Part shown: piece by piece, positions 8,399 to 16,445 of the stretch | Position numbering within the stretch: the first letter of the stretch is position 1 | Layout: every line of letters begins with the position of its first letter | Assembly: GCA_963718755.1 (NCBI GenBank) | Contig: OY970376.1 | Coordinates: 310,001 to 374,000 of the forward strand | Direction of reading: 5' to 3' | DNA: 64,000 nt | Source of the DNA: VRUE01 sp963718755 | Lineage (GTDB): Bacteria > Actinomycetota > Thermoleophilia > Solirubrobacterales > 70-9 | Made by a program: the position numbers and the translations under genes | Notes under the pieces: generated by a model | What the model was told of the DNA's origin: nothing | Seen by the model: only the letters and a program-made list of their open reading frames with translations | Database searches by the model: none

Positions 8399-8905
8399 AT
8401 GCCAGCGACGCAGCCATCGACCGAAGCCGGGGCTGTCGCGCGCTCCTACTTCGAGGCGGTCGGAGAGCGGGATCTGGAGCGAATGGTGAGCTTCTACGAG
8501 CCCGGCGGGACGGGCGAGATACACGGCCTGGTCTCGCTCACGGCGCCCGACACCTACCGCGCCTGGTTCGCCAACCTCTTCGCCGCCTTCCCCGACTTCC
8601 GCTTCGAGATCCTCGACGTCGTCGCCGAGGGCGAGCAGGCGGCGGTGCGCTGGCATGCCACGGGCACCTTCAACGGCACCGCTCGCTTCGAGGGGATGGA
8701 GCCGACCGGCGCCAGGGTCGACCTGACCGGCTTCGACCTCTTGACGATTCGCAGCGGCAAGATCCAGCGCAACGACGCCTACATGAACGGCGCCCAGATG
8801 GCACAGCAGCTCGGCGCCCTGCCTCCCGCCGGCTCGATGCCGGAGCGAGGGATGCTGGCGGCACTGAACCTGAAGACGCGGCTGACGCGGGCGCTGCGCC
8901 GCTGA
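8399..8905 (+). CDS. SnoaL-like (NTF2-fold) protein
   Basis: The 168-aa product looks like a SnoaL / ester cyclase family member of the NTF2-like fold: an early ARSYFEAVGERDLERMVSFYEPGG segment, a central FPDFRFEILDVVAEGEQAAVRWHATGTF strand pair, and a final GFDLLTIRSGKIQRNDAYMN strand. Members include polyketide cyclases and many uncharacterised proteins, so no reaction is assigned. The ATG at 8399 is preferred over a TTG six bases upstream. Its last codons lie in a 20-bp tandem duplication. Confidence 0.7.
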   Translation: MPATQPSTEAGAVARSYFEAVGERDLERMVSFYEPGGTGEIHGLVSLTAPDTYRAWFANLFAAFPDFRFEILDVVAEGEQAAVRWHATGTFNGTARFEGMEPTGARVDLTGFDLLTIRSGKIQRNDAYMNGAQMAQQLGALPPAGSMPERGMLAALNLKTRLTRALRR

Positions 8906-8925
8906 CGCGGGCGCTGCGCCGCTGA
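8881..8925 (+). repeat. 20-bp tandem duplication across a stop codon
   Basis: A 20-base unit beginning GCTGACGCGG occupies 8881-8900 and 8901-8920 identically, with five bases of a third copy. The stop of the SnoaL-like gene (8903-8905) falls in the second copy, so the duplication repeats the stop region. It looks like recent slippage. Confidence 0.9.
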
Positions 8926-8967
8926 GGGCATGATCGGCAGCGACGGCTCGGTCATAGGATCGACTCG

Positions 8968-9426
8968 ATGTCAGCGAGTGAGCAGCGCCTCCCCCACCTC
9001 GACGAGCACGCCACGGAAATCGCCGCCAGCCCCGACGCTGTGTGGGAAGCGTTGCTGCGCGTGGTCGAGGGCTCGTTCGGTTCGGCAACGACCGGGCGGG
9101 TCGCCCGCCTGCTCGGCTGCGCGGACGTAAGCGCCTCCGGTCCACGTCCACTTGCAGCCGGCTCGGCCTTTCCCGGCTTCCATGTGGAAGCGGCCGAGCA
9201 CCCGCGCGAGCTGGCGCTCGTCGGCAGCCATCGTTTCTCCGACTATGCCCTGATCTTCCATCTCGACGAGATCGACGACCGGCACACCCGTCTCCGCGCC
9301 GAGACCCGTGCCTTCTTCCCCGGCTTCAAGGGAGCCGTCTACCAAACGGTGGTCATCCGCACCCGCGGCCACGTTCTGGTGACCCGACGTCTACTCGGCG
9401 CCGTCAAACAGCGAGCCGAGAAGTGA
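8968..9426 (+). CDS. SRPBCC (START-like) family protein
   Basis: A 152-aa protein with the pattern of polyketide-cyclase/START-like ligand-binding folds: a first strand HLDEHATEIAASPDAVWEALLR, strands LALVGSHRFSDYALIFHLDEID and TRLRAETRAFFPG, and a final amphipathic helix GHVLVTRRLLGAVKQRAEK. The ligand is unknown. Its TGA stop overlaps the GTG start of the GIY-YIG gene (GTGA), so the two are coupled. Confidence 0.65.
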   Translation: MSASEQRLPHLDEHATEIAASPDAVWEALLRVVEGSFGSATTGRVARLLGCADVSASGPRPLAAGSAFPGFHVEAAEHPRELALVGSHRFSDYALIFHLDEIDDRHTRLRAETRAFFPGFKGAVYQTVVIRTRGHVLVTRRLLGAVKQRAEK

Positions 9427-10013
9427 ACGCAGCGGACCCATCTCAAGTCGTCGCCTCCCAGGCCGACTGGGACGAATTGAACGAGCGGCTTCGGGATCTG
9501 GTCGACGAGTTGCTTGCGGCCGACTCTTTTTGTGCCGCCGACCCACCCGACAGCAACGGACGTGGAATCTATTTGTTCAGCGAAGGGGAGCGGCCGATTT
9601 ACGTTGGGCGGACGAGCATTACCGCCCGTTCTCGCAAGGCCGAAAGGCCCCCGAGCACGAGCTTCTCTACGCGATGGAAACAGCACTGCAACGAGAAATC
9701 CGCCCCCAATGCAGCGTCCCTCGCGATGAAGATCGCACGACAGGTAGCGGACCACTTTGGGGTTGCAGATCCCAAGGAGCTCAAAAAACAGGGAGGGATC
9801 AAACGCGTCGCAGACTGGTGGGACCTACGCAATACAGATCCGCCTCCCGACTTCTTCCTTGTATTTCAAGCGGCCAAGGAATTCGTGAGGGAGAATCTCG
9901 ACTTTCGGTTTGTGGCTATCAGCGACGACATCCGGGGGGTACGCTCCCACGTCGCAGAGGTATATGCCGACGTCGTCCTGCAAACCGAGTACGGCGATTT
10001 CTCAACTTCTTAG
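9423..10013 (+). CDS. GIY-YIG domain protein
   Basis: Read from the GTG at 9423, the 196-aa product contains GIYLFSEGERPIYVGRT, the GIY and YIG (here YVG) halves of the GIY-YIG nuclease motif, followed by RSRKA and STRWKQHC, in positions where the family has catalytic Arg and conserved aromatic residues. A conserved Glu is not obvious. Single-domain members act in repair, restriction or mobile DNA, and none can be chosen here. The frame extends upstream, but the extension overlaps the coding sequence of the previous gene and is rejected. Confidence 0.65.
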   Translation: MNAADPSQVVASQADWDELNERLRDLVDELLAADSFCAADPPDSNGRGIYLFSEGERPIYVGRTSITARSRKAERPPSTSFSTRWKQHCNEKSAPNAASLAMKIARQVADHFGVADPKELKKQGGIKRVADWWDLRNTDPPPDFFLVFQAAKEFVRENLDFRFVAISDDIRGVRSHVAEVYADVVLQTEYGDFSTS

Positions 10014-10123
10014 CCGGGCACTTGCGGCCTATTTACCGCTTGCACTGGATCTCTCCCGCCGGATCAGGTTCTAACGTTCTCGCTCTCATTCGCCTCTCTC
10101 CACCCCGTCAACTTGGATCGAGC

Positions 10124-10774
10124 TTGAGGACCTTGCGCAGCGGGACGTTGATCGTCGGCTCATGCCTGGTCCTGGCGCTGATCCTGGCGGCGGGCTTCCG
10201 CTTCGACCTCGGCAACTTCGGAAGCAACGCCTTGGCCGAGCTGGCGGGCGTCGTGGCGAGCGTCGTGGCGGCAGTTCTCGTGATCGAGCGGCTGGTCGAC
10301 CGCGACCGGCGCAGTCGCTGGCAGTTAGTCGAGGCCGAGACGCTGAAAACTCTCCGCTTCGCCCTGGTCAAGGGGGCGCTGCCGCTGTACCTCCACCTGC
10401 CCTCCCCACGACCCCCAAACGCGGAGCCCTACGGCATGAACGAGGACGGCAAGCTCGGCGAGGCCCTGCGCAACCTCGGCGCGGCCCTGCGCGAACACGA
10501 GGACCTGAGCTTCAAGCCCGATCGCCTGCGCCCGGTGCTTGACCGCGTCGCCCCGCACCTCAACTTCATCAGGGACAGTGTCATGCAACGGCTGCTGACG
10601 GTCGGAACCGAGCCCGAGCTGATCAGGCGACTCGCACTGCTGGAGTCCACCTTCGAAGACCTCGACTTCGACGCATGGCTCGACGAGGAATTTAGCTCGC
10701 GGCCGAACGAGAACGCACAGCGGATGGCAGGGCTGGCCGACTCGATGGGTGAAGTGGTCGATTACCTCGACTGA
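10124..10774 (+). CDS. Membrane protein of unknown function
   Basis: The product of about 216 aa has two close hydrophobic segments near the N-terminus (IVGSCLVLALILAAGFRF and LAELAGVVASVVAAVLVI) followed by a soluble, charged domain of roughly 145 residues. I do not recognise a family. The start is uncertain: TTG at 10124 has a GGA five bases or more upstream, and another TTG lies at 10133. The gene converges on the next one with a 13-base overlap. Confidence 0.55.
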   Translation: MRTLRSGTLIVGSCLVLALILAAGFRFDLGNFGSNALAELAGVVASVVAAVLVIERLVDRDRRSRWQLVEAETLKTLRFALVKGALPLYLHLPSPRPPNAEPYGMNEDGKLGEALRNLGAALREHEDLSFKPDRLRPVLDRVAPHLNFIRDSVMQRLLTVGTEPELIRRLALLESTFEDLDFDAWLDEEFSSRPNENAQRMAGLADSMGEVVDYLD

Positions 10775-11805
10775 CCGGGCGTGCTCTCGTCGTCCGGGGG
10801 TCGCTGCGTCTCCATGATCTTAAACATCGCCTGCGTAGCGGCATCGGCCCAGATCGACACTCCCTCCCGCAGGTAGGACTGCATAGCTTCTTCGCGGTCC
10901 CCCATTAGCTGTTTGTCGACGATCAAGACACCATGGGCGGCCGAGGCGGTTGCGCGAACCAACTCCTCGGGCGGATTGCGGACGAGCCATGAACCGACTC
11001 GTTCGCCCTCGACGCTGCAGTCGAGGCGGGCGAGCGGGCCGTCGTCCGTGGCCATCGTGGACCATCTTCCGTCGAAGTACGGATTCGACCCGAGCCGGTA
11101 GTTCAACGTTCCCGCCCGGGGATCAACCAGGGCCACGATCGAGGGATCGCCGGCAGTCACCTGGATCGCCGCGACGCTGACCGGGGTCGCGCCGTCGATG
11201 AACTCCTCGACGCTCGCGACGACCTCTTCACCTTCCTCCTCCGGTGCCTCCGATCCCAACCCTTTCGATGGAAAATCCAGGCGCTGGAGGAGCACCCTGA
11301 GGAGAGGATTGGCGTCCTCCACAGTGAACTTCATCGACTTGCCGTGTTTGAAAGCCTCGAAGGGGCCTTCGGAATTGAGGTGGCGGTACTGCTCGGCATC
11401 GACGATCATCACATTCTTCGTCTGCGCCGCGACCCTCAGTCCCTTGGCGTATTCGTCGACCACGATCGCGACGTAAAAGCCGAGGCCGATCTCCGGCAGC
11501 TCCAGGGCGAGCATCGCGACCGGCGAATCGAGTTCGGGTGGCTGCGAAATTCCCCAGGCGGTCACCGTGTCGAACTGTTTCCCCCTGGCATTGCGATCGA
11601 CCGCCTCCTCCAACCCGGGCACATCGTCGAGGTCGAGAACGACCACCATTGAGACGGCACGCCCGTCCCCTCCGTCCCCCTGGGCCTGCATGACACCGAT
11701 GGTGTAAGGAACGATGATCGGCCAATCGGGCAGCGGCGCATCCCCCTCCCCAAGCCCGGCCCCAGACAACCTGCTTTCGATCTTCCCGCTCTTGTCCTTC
11801 GCCAT
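10762..11805 (-). CDS. Hypothetical protein, 347 aa
   Basis: The predicted soluble protein begins MAKDKSGKIES and has alternating hydrophobic strands such as VSMVVVLDLDDVPG and MLALELPEIGLGFYVAIVVDEYAKG, with an acidic linker (EAPEEEGEEVVASVEEF) near the middle and a second strand-rich half. No signal peptide or membrane segment is visible and I do not recognise the family. It is transcribed towards the membrane-protein gene. The 5' side faces the intergenic region that holds the left repeat of the mobile element. Confidence 0.6.
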   Translation of the reverse strand: MAKDKSGKIESRLSGAGLGEGDAPLPDWPIIVPYTIGVMQAQGDGGDGRAVSMVVVLDLDDVPGLEEAVDRNARGKQFDTVTAWGISQPPELDSPVAMLALELPEIGLGFYVAIVVDEYAKGLRVAAQTKNVMIVDAEQYRHLNSEGPFEAFKHGKSMKFTVEDANPLLRVLLQRLDFPSKGLGSEAPEEEGEEVVASVEEFIDGATPVSVAAIQVTAGDPSIVALVDPRAGTLNYRLGSNPYFDGRWSTMATDDGPLARLDCSVEGERVGSWLVRNPPEELVRATASAAHGVLIVDKQLMGDREEAMQSYLREGVSIWADAATQAMFKIMETQRPPDDESTPGQSR

Positions 11806-11945
11806 CCACCCACTCTACGGCAGCAAAATGAAAAATCTGGAGTAACGCAAAGTACGTTGCACCTTGGGAGGTTCACTGAGTTCGAAGCCTGACGCTTCTT
11901 CCGCGCCCGGGAAGGGTCGAGCACGGCGGTGAGGCCGAACCCCCA

Positions 11946-11981
11946 CTCTCTCCCCTAAGGCCATGCCGCTACAGCGTTTCG
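11946..11981 (+). repeat. Left attachment-site candidate of the tRNA-Glu element
   Basis: This 36-base segment matches 22353-22388 at 30 of 36 positions when aligned by eye without gaps. It includes runs such as CTCTCTCC, TAAGGCCAT and CCGCTAC. The match continues into the 3' end of the tRNA-Glu gene, as expected of an attL left by insertion there. The surrounding 11806-12155 region holds no convincing gene. Confidence 0.6.
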
Positions 11982-12155
11982 TCCCTAACGGAGAGATCAT
12001 CGTGCCCGTAGAAGCGGCGCTGGATTTGGCTCCACAGGCGAGAAAGAAGCCCCGTACCTACGGGCAGATCAGGATACCCCGAAGAGACATCTGAAAAAGT
12101 CGCCTTGACTTCGGCGGCAGCGGAGCTACCTTCGCCGACGCCAAAAGACATAAGT

Positions 12156-12302
12156 GGCCCCGGCGGCGCGCTAACGCCCCGGGGCCTGGCACCGAAGATC
12201 AAGCCTTCGATGCGCGACCGATTCTCCCAGAGCTTTATGCGTGCGGGAGATCGACGGCCACCGACCGAGGCGGCTTCGGTGCCCTACCGAAAGGAGGGCG
12301 CC
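12156..12302 (+). promoter_or_regulatory. Structured 5' leader with competing hairpins over the ribosome site
   Basis: Three pairings are visible: 12156-12163 with 12179-12186 (8 bp), 12188-12197 with 12274-12283 (10 bp, GGCACCGAAG / CTTCGGTGCC), and 12278-12285 with 12295-12302 (8 bp with one G-U), the last one overlapping the Shine-Dalgarno AAAGGAGG at 12290-12297. The second and third share bases and cannot form together. The same arrangement occurs at 54416-54553 before the paralogous gene, with compensating changes. Confidence 0.6.
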
Positions 12303-12725
12303 ATGCCCCGGAAGACGATCAAGATCACCGGCGAGGAACGCGACGCGCTCTACGACCAGGTGCGCAACCACCTCGCCGCCCTCGGCGACGTCTTCGTCGC
12401 GATGGAGTGCCAGAAGGACTACGCCACCGCCGAACGCCTCGGCATCGAGTTCAGCGAAGACTTCCGGCTCCTCCAAGACCTCGGCTGGCCCGAGGACGAC
12501 GACCGTGATCGCGTCGAGCTGACGATGACCTACGAGGATCTGACCGAACTGATGCGGCGCCTGCGCGAGGAAGCGCAGGGCGGGCTGGCCGACGCCCGAA
12601 AGGAGCGCGAAGCCGTCGCCGGAGCGAACGTGATCGAGGGCCTCGAATCCACGATCCAGACCTGCAAGGAAGTCATGGAGGCAATCGAGCTTCAGGAACG
12701 CGGGCCGCAGGCCCAGCGGACCTAA
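12303..12725 (+). CDS. Conserved small protein of integrated elements, copy 1
   Basis: The 140-aa acidic protein begins MPRKTIKITGEERDALYDQV and appears mainly helical. A second copy sits at 54554-54979 in the other element, with conserved blocks RDALY-QVRNHLA, DYATAERL-IEFSEDFRL, DLGW and EEAQGGLAD. I know no function for this family. Its strong ribosome site AAAGGAGG is enclosed in a conserved hairpin, so translation is probably controlled. The position just inside the left end of the element and the repeated co-occurrence with a serine recombinase suggest a role in the element rather than in the host. Confidence 0.8.
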   Translation: MPRKTIKITGEERDALYDQVRNHLAALGDVFVAMECQKDYATAERLGIEFSEDFRLLQDLGWPEDDDRDRVELTMTYEDLTELMRRLREEAQGGLADARKEREAVAGANVIEGLESTIQTCKEVMEAIELQERGPQAQRT

Positions 12726-12729
12726 CGAG

Positions 12730-12893
12730 CTTCGCCGCAAGGCGAAGGCTCCCGCACCCTCGACTCCCATGCAACGAGGGTGCGGCGAGCGAGCGGTAGG
12801 CGACCGGGAACTAAGGCACAGGAGGGACCCGGTCGCCGATCCGCTCAGGTCGGCCGGGGAGGAGCACAGGCCACCGAGGACTCCTCCCCGGCC
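12730..12893. terminator. Cluster of four hairpins between convergent genes
   Basis: Four perfect inverted repeats follow each other: 12730-12736/12741-12747 (7 bp, GCAA loop), 12754-12762/12775-12783 (9 bp), 12800-12808/12828-12836 (9 bp) and 12852-12864/12881-12893 (13 bp). None has a T-run. They lie between the stop of the small gene and the end of a small leftward ORF, so a two-way terminator is the simplest reading. A structured RNA is possible. Confidence 0.5.
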
Positions 12894-12904
12894 CGGCCGT
12901 CCCA

Positions 12905-13039
12905 CTACCCCTCTCCGTCAGCGGGCAGAAACGGGCCGTGTTCGATTTCTACGGCTGTGATCTCCTCGACGGTGGCGTCCCGCTCGTCCTCGTCGAGCAT
13001 CTCCTTCCACAAAGTCGGATTCCCTTCGCAGCCCTCCAT
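12905..13039 (-). CDS. Small acidic ORF, 44 aa
   Basis: The frame encodes 44 residues beginning MEGCEGNPTLWKEMLDED and is rich in Asp and Glu. Codon third positions are strongly GC-biased (GAG GAC GAG CGG GAC GCC ACC GTC GAG GAG ATC), which favours real coding. No family is recognised and there is no clear ribosome site. It lies between the small element gene and the SIR2 gene, pointing away from SIR2. Confidence 0.4.
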   Translation of the reverse strand: MEGCEGNPTLWKEMLDEDERDATVEEITAVEIEHGPFLPADGEG

Positions 13040-13150
13040 TGTCAAACCTTTACAGGACCGCGCAGTCGAGCATCAAACCGCCACTTTCGGACCCCGGCAC
13101 TCGCCACGTACCTGACGCCGACCTCGTGGGCATAATCCTTCGCTCCATTT

Positions 13151-14269
13151 ATGCCCGAGCACTCAGCAACCCAACATGTGGACTACCTGCAGCAATGCCT
13201 GCGTCAGGACAAGGCGCCAATCGGGTTCTTCCTAAGCGCGGGCTGCGGCGTCTCTGTCCAAGTCTCGAACAGCCCGCTTATTCCTGATATTGCGGGAATG
13301 ACCGAGCGGATCACCTCGACGTTCGCCGACTCCTCGCTAAGCACAGAGTTCGACGCGCTACTTGCCACCTTTTCTGGGACAACGCCAAATGTCGAGGATC
13401 TTCTGAGTCGCATCCGGGCGCTATCTGCCGTTGCCGACGCTGGGCCGGTCCATGGACTTGACGCAGAATCCCTTAGGCAGCTAGACATCGCGATGAGCGA
13501 TTCCATAGCGAATCTAGTGGGCGTCGATTTGCCTGAAACGCCTACGCCACATCGCAGTCTTGCCGCATGGGCCAGCTCAGCCGTGCGAGCGGCGCCCATT
13601 GAACTCTTTACGACCAACTACGACCTGCTGTTCGAGCAAGCCCTCGAGCGGGTCGGCGTCCCCTATTTTGACGGCTTCGTAGGGTCAAATCGCCCGTTCT
13701 TCGACGCCGCAGCACTAGACCGCGATGAACTTCCAGCTCGCTGGTTGCGCCTCTGGAAGCTGCACGGCTCCATCAACTGGCGTAGGGACGATGACGGAGG
13801 CGTGTACCGCACGTTTACCGGGGATAAGGCCTCCCCAACCCTCATTCATCCCTCGCATCTCAAGTACGACGAGAGTCGCAAGATGCCGTATCTCGCGATG
13901 ATCGACCAGTTGCGAAGCTTCCTCCGCAAGCGCCGAGCCACGATAGTCCTCTGTGGCTACTCCTTCGGAGATGAGCATCTTGAGAATGTGCTCCTCCAAG
14001 AGCTAGAGGGAAATCCAACGGCTGCTGCGTTTGCGCTGATGTACGGCAATCTCAACAGCCACCCGAGGGCCGTAGCCCTTGCCGAACGTCGACCCAATCT
14101 CACCGTGATCGCCAAGGATGCTGCAGTTGTTGGCACGCAGAGGGGTGATTGGAGCCCCGACAACGACGGCAAGCCGACCACGGTAGAGATCGGAGACTTC
14201 TGCAAACTTGGCGAGCTGCTCGCCGAAATGAGCGGAGAACCACCCTCCGAGTCAGCAGATGCGACCTGA
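13151..14269 (+). CDS. SIR2-domain defence protein (SIR2-HerA system)
   Basis: The 372-aa protein has the NAD-binding signature LSAGCG (residues 28-33), TTNYD with Asn156 and Asp158, KLHGS with the catalytic His205, and CGYSFGDEH towards the end. Stand-alone SIR2 proteins paired with HerA helicases are a known antiphage system in which SIR2 depletes NAD+ once phage is sensed, causing abortive infection. The stop overlaps the HerA gene by 11 bases, which supports joint expression. The ATG at 13151 (Met-Pro-Glu-His) is used. The base composition is lower in GC than the surrounding genes, in keeping with transfer. Confidence 0.88.
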   Translation: MPEHSATQHVDYLQQCLRQDKAPIGFFLSAGCGVSVQVSNSPLIPDIAGMTERITSTFADSSLSTEFDALLATFSGTTPNVEDLLSRIRALSAVADAGPVHGLDAESLRQLDIAMSDSIANLVGVDLPETPTPHRSLAAWASSAVRAAPIELFTTNYDLLFEQALERVGVPYFDGFVGSNRPFFDAAALDRDELPARWLRLWKLHGSINWRRDDDGGVYRTFTGDKASPTLIHPSHLKYDESRKMPYLAMIDQLRSFLRKRRATIVLCGYSFGDEHLENVLLQELEGNPTAAAFALMYGNLNSHPRAVALAERRPNLTVIAKDAAVVGTQRGDWSPDNDGKPTTVEIGDFCKLGELLAEMSGEPPSESADAT

Positions 14270-16283
14270 TCCAACTCTCCTCGGGCTTGTTGAGGATGTG
14301 CGTGGGGCAACCGTCAGCGTCACGCTCGACGCCGACACCGTGTCCGGTCTTTCAGTTATCGAGGGGCACGCCTATCGCGTTGGCCAGATTGGAAGTTTCG
14401 TACGAATTCCGATCGGATACGTCGATCTCTACGGAGTCGTCTCACAGGTAGGCGCGGGCGCCGTCCCCGAGAACCTTCGTGACGAGGAGCAATACGGGCG
14501 CCGCTGGATGACCGTTCAGCTAGTCGGCGAAGCCAGCCGTGGGGCTGCTTTTCAACGTGGACTCGCTCAGCACCCGACGATTGACGACCCTGTCCATCTT
14601 CTCGCCGAACGTGACCTTGAGCTTCTCTATGGGTCAACGGCTGCACCTGACTGCCTTGAGGTTGGCCGTCTCGCAAATGCCGACTCCATTCCAGCGCTTG
14701 TAAACATCGACAAGCTCGTGACCCGCCACAGCGCTGTTGTTGGTGCCACTGGTAGCGGTAAGTCCAATACCGTCGCGCGCATACTCGATGCGATTGTTAC
14801 TCGCGACCGCTTCCCCTCCGCACGGGTACTCGTTTTTGACATTCACGGCGAGTACTCCAACGCCCTTCCAGATACCGCATCAGTCTTTTCAGTCGGAGCG
14901 AGTAAAGACGCGCTTGACGTTCCATATTGGGCTATGACGTTCGATGAGTTGATGCCCCTCACGACCGGCCTCCTTGAAGGAGCAGAGCGAGCCGCCCTAC
15001 AGGACAAGATCGTTGAACTGAAGCGACAAACCGTCGAACGGTATCCATGCGAGGGCATAGTCCCGCGGACTCTGACGGTTGATTCTCCGGTTCCCTTTAG
15101 CATTCACGAGCTGTGGTTTCAGCTCCACAAGCTCGTCAACGCGACGCACACTGCGGCAGGGGGAGGTCAGAGCGAAGAAACTGAAGCTCTACTAAAGGAT
15201 GACACTGACAACGTCATCGAGCCGGGCGATGCGCTCAAGGTGATTGCTCCGCGCTATCTCCCTCAGGCAAATGGAAAGATCTTCCTCAGCTCCTCCAATC
15301 TCAATCTCCGGCGTCCGCTTGAGACCCTGGCTAGCCGCCTGCGCGACCCGCGTCTAGCGTTCCTGTTCCAGCCTGGAGCCTGGTCCACGGAGGTAGATGG
15401 CAAAGCCAAGTCCGACCTAGACAGTCTTCTTGAAGGCTGGCTGGGTGGGGAGCGCCCCGTAACGATCCTTGACCTCTCGGGGGTTCCACCAACGATCATG
15501 CGCACCCTGGTCGGAGTGCTTCTACGGATTGTGTATGACGCCCTTTTCTGGGGACGGAAGCTGGCAGAGGGCGGTCGTGAGCGTCCGCTGCTCGTCGTTC
15601 TGGAGGAGGCACATGCCTACATCCACGGTAACGATAAGGGTCCTGCCGCAGAGGCCGTGCAGCGCATTGTCCGAGAGGGCCGTAAGTACGGCATCGGGGC
15701 TATGGTCGTGAGCCAGCGCCCGTCCGAGGTTGATTCAACGGTTCTGTCTCAGTGTGGAACCCTGTTCGCCCTCCGCCTGGCCAATAGCCAAGACCGAGGT
15801 CATGTGACCGGTGCGGTAAGCGACAACTTTGGCGGCTTTCTTGATGCTCTGCCGCTCTTGCGTACCGGTGAGGCAATCGTCGTTGGCGAGGCGGTGCATA
15901 TGCCTATGCGCATGCGAGTCGATCTTCTACCTGATGATCGACGTCCCGAAAGCAGCGATCCACCGGTGTACGAGCCGCGTGGACCTGGCGGCTGGAATCG
16001 ACCCCGAGAGCCTCAGAACTGGTCCGAGCTTGTCGTTGCATGGCGGCTTCAGGGCCTCGAAGAAAGGAAGTCCATGAATCGCGACCCCGTGATTTCTAGC
16101 AATGTCGCCAGCGTTGGATACGACCCCCAAACGATGACCCTTGAGGTCGAGTTCCTGGGCGGTTCCGTTTACCAATATTTCGATGTGCCCGAGAGCGAGT
16201 ATTCCGGCCTGATTGGCGCTGACACCGTTGGCGGATACCTGAATAGCAACATCAAGGGGCGCTACCGCTACGCCCGAATCTAG
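14259..16283 (+). CDS. herA: HerA-like ATPase with C-terminal KTSC domain
   Basis: The 674-aa protein is a FtsK-HerA ATPase: an N-terminal HAS-barrel-like region, Walker A GATGSGKSNT with Lys168, Walker B LLVVLEEAH with Glu449, and the sensor segment SQRPSEVDSTVLSQCGT. After a linker rich in Pro and Trp, residues 606-674 form a KTSC domain (SNVASVGYDPQTMTLEVEF, then YQYFDVPESEY and GGYLNSNIKGRYRY). HerA partners of SIR2 form hexamers that assemble with SIR2. The KTSC fusion is unusual, and KTSC function is poorly known. A ribosome site precedes Met606, so a separate KTSC peptide may also be made. Confidence 0.88.
   Translation: MRPDPTLLGLVEDVRGATVSVTLDADTVSGLSVIEGHAYRVGQIGSFVRIPIGYVDLYGVVSQVGAGAVPENLRDEEQYGRRWMTVQLVGEASRGAAFQRGLAQHPTIDDPVHLLAERDLELLYGSTAAPDCLEVGRLANADSIPALVNIDKLVTRHSAVVGATGSGKSNTVARILDAIVTRDRFPSARVLVFDIHGEYSNALPDTASVFSVGASKDALDVPYWAMTFDELMPLTTGLLEGAERAALQDKIVELKRQTVERYPCEGIVPRTLTVDSPVPFSIHELWFQLHKLVNATHTAAGGGQSEETEALLKDDTDNVIEPGDALKVIAPRYLPQANGKIFLSSSNLNLRRPLETLASRLRDPRLAFLFQPGAWSTEVDGKAKSDLDSLLEGWLGGERPVTILDLSGVPPTIMRTLVGVLLRIVYDALFWGRKLAEGGRERPLLVVLEEAHAYIHGNDKGPAAEAVQRIVREGRKYGIGAMVVSQRPSEVDSTVLSQCGTLFALRLANSQDRGHVTGAVSDNFGGFLDALPLLRTGEAIVVGEAVHMPMRMRVDLLPDDRRPESSDPPVYEPRGPGGWNRPREPQNWSELVVAWRLQGLEERKSMNRDPVISSNVASVGYDPQTMTLEVEFLGGSVYQYFDVPESEYSGLIGADTVGGYLNSNIKGRYRYARI
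16061..16076 (+). promoter_or_regulatory. Internal ribosome site and ATG inside the HerA gene
   Basis: AGAAAGGAAG at 16061-16070 lies four bases before an in-frame ATG at 16074-16076. Initiation there would give a free 69-aa KTSC protein (16074-16283) besides the full-length HerA-KTSC. The ATG coincides with the domain boundary. Confidence 0.45.
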
Positions 16284-16320
16284 CTTGAAGCAACAAGAGC
16301 GTGCCCCCGCACTAGGAGAA

Positions 16321-16334
16321 GGGGCGGCCGCCCC
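16321..16334 (+). terminator. GC palindrome after the SIR2-HerA operon
   Basis: The perfect 14-base palindrome GGGGCGGCCGCCCC begins 38 bases after the HerA stop. It has no T-run, but it is placed where the operon should end. Confidence 0.4.
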
Positions 16335-16445
16335 TGACTCATGGGGTAAATCAGGATCGGAAGGTGGACCAGGATGCCGGTGCTCGAGGCAAACGGACCG
16401 CGCGGGCCGTTGTGGATACGCCGAGGCGGTCGGCAGACTGTGAGC

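Noticed and set aside
11815..12000. Minus-strand frame of 61 codons over the left repeat
   Set aside because: No ribosome site or recognisable motif; it crosses the attachment-like repeat and looks like chance.
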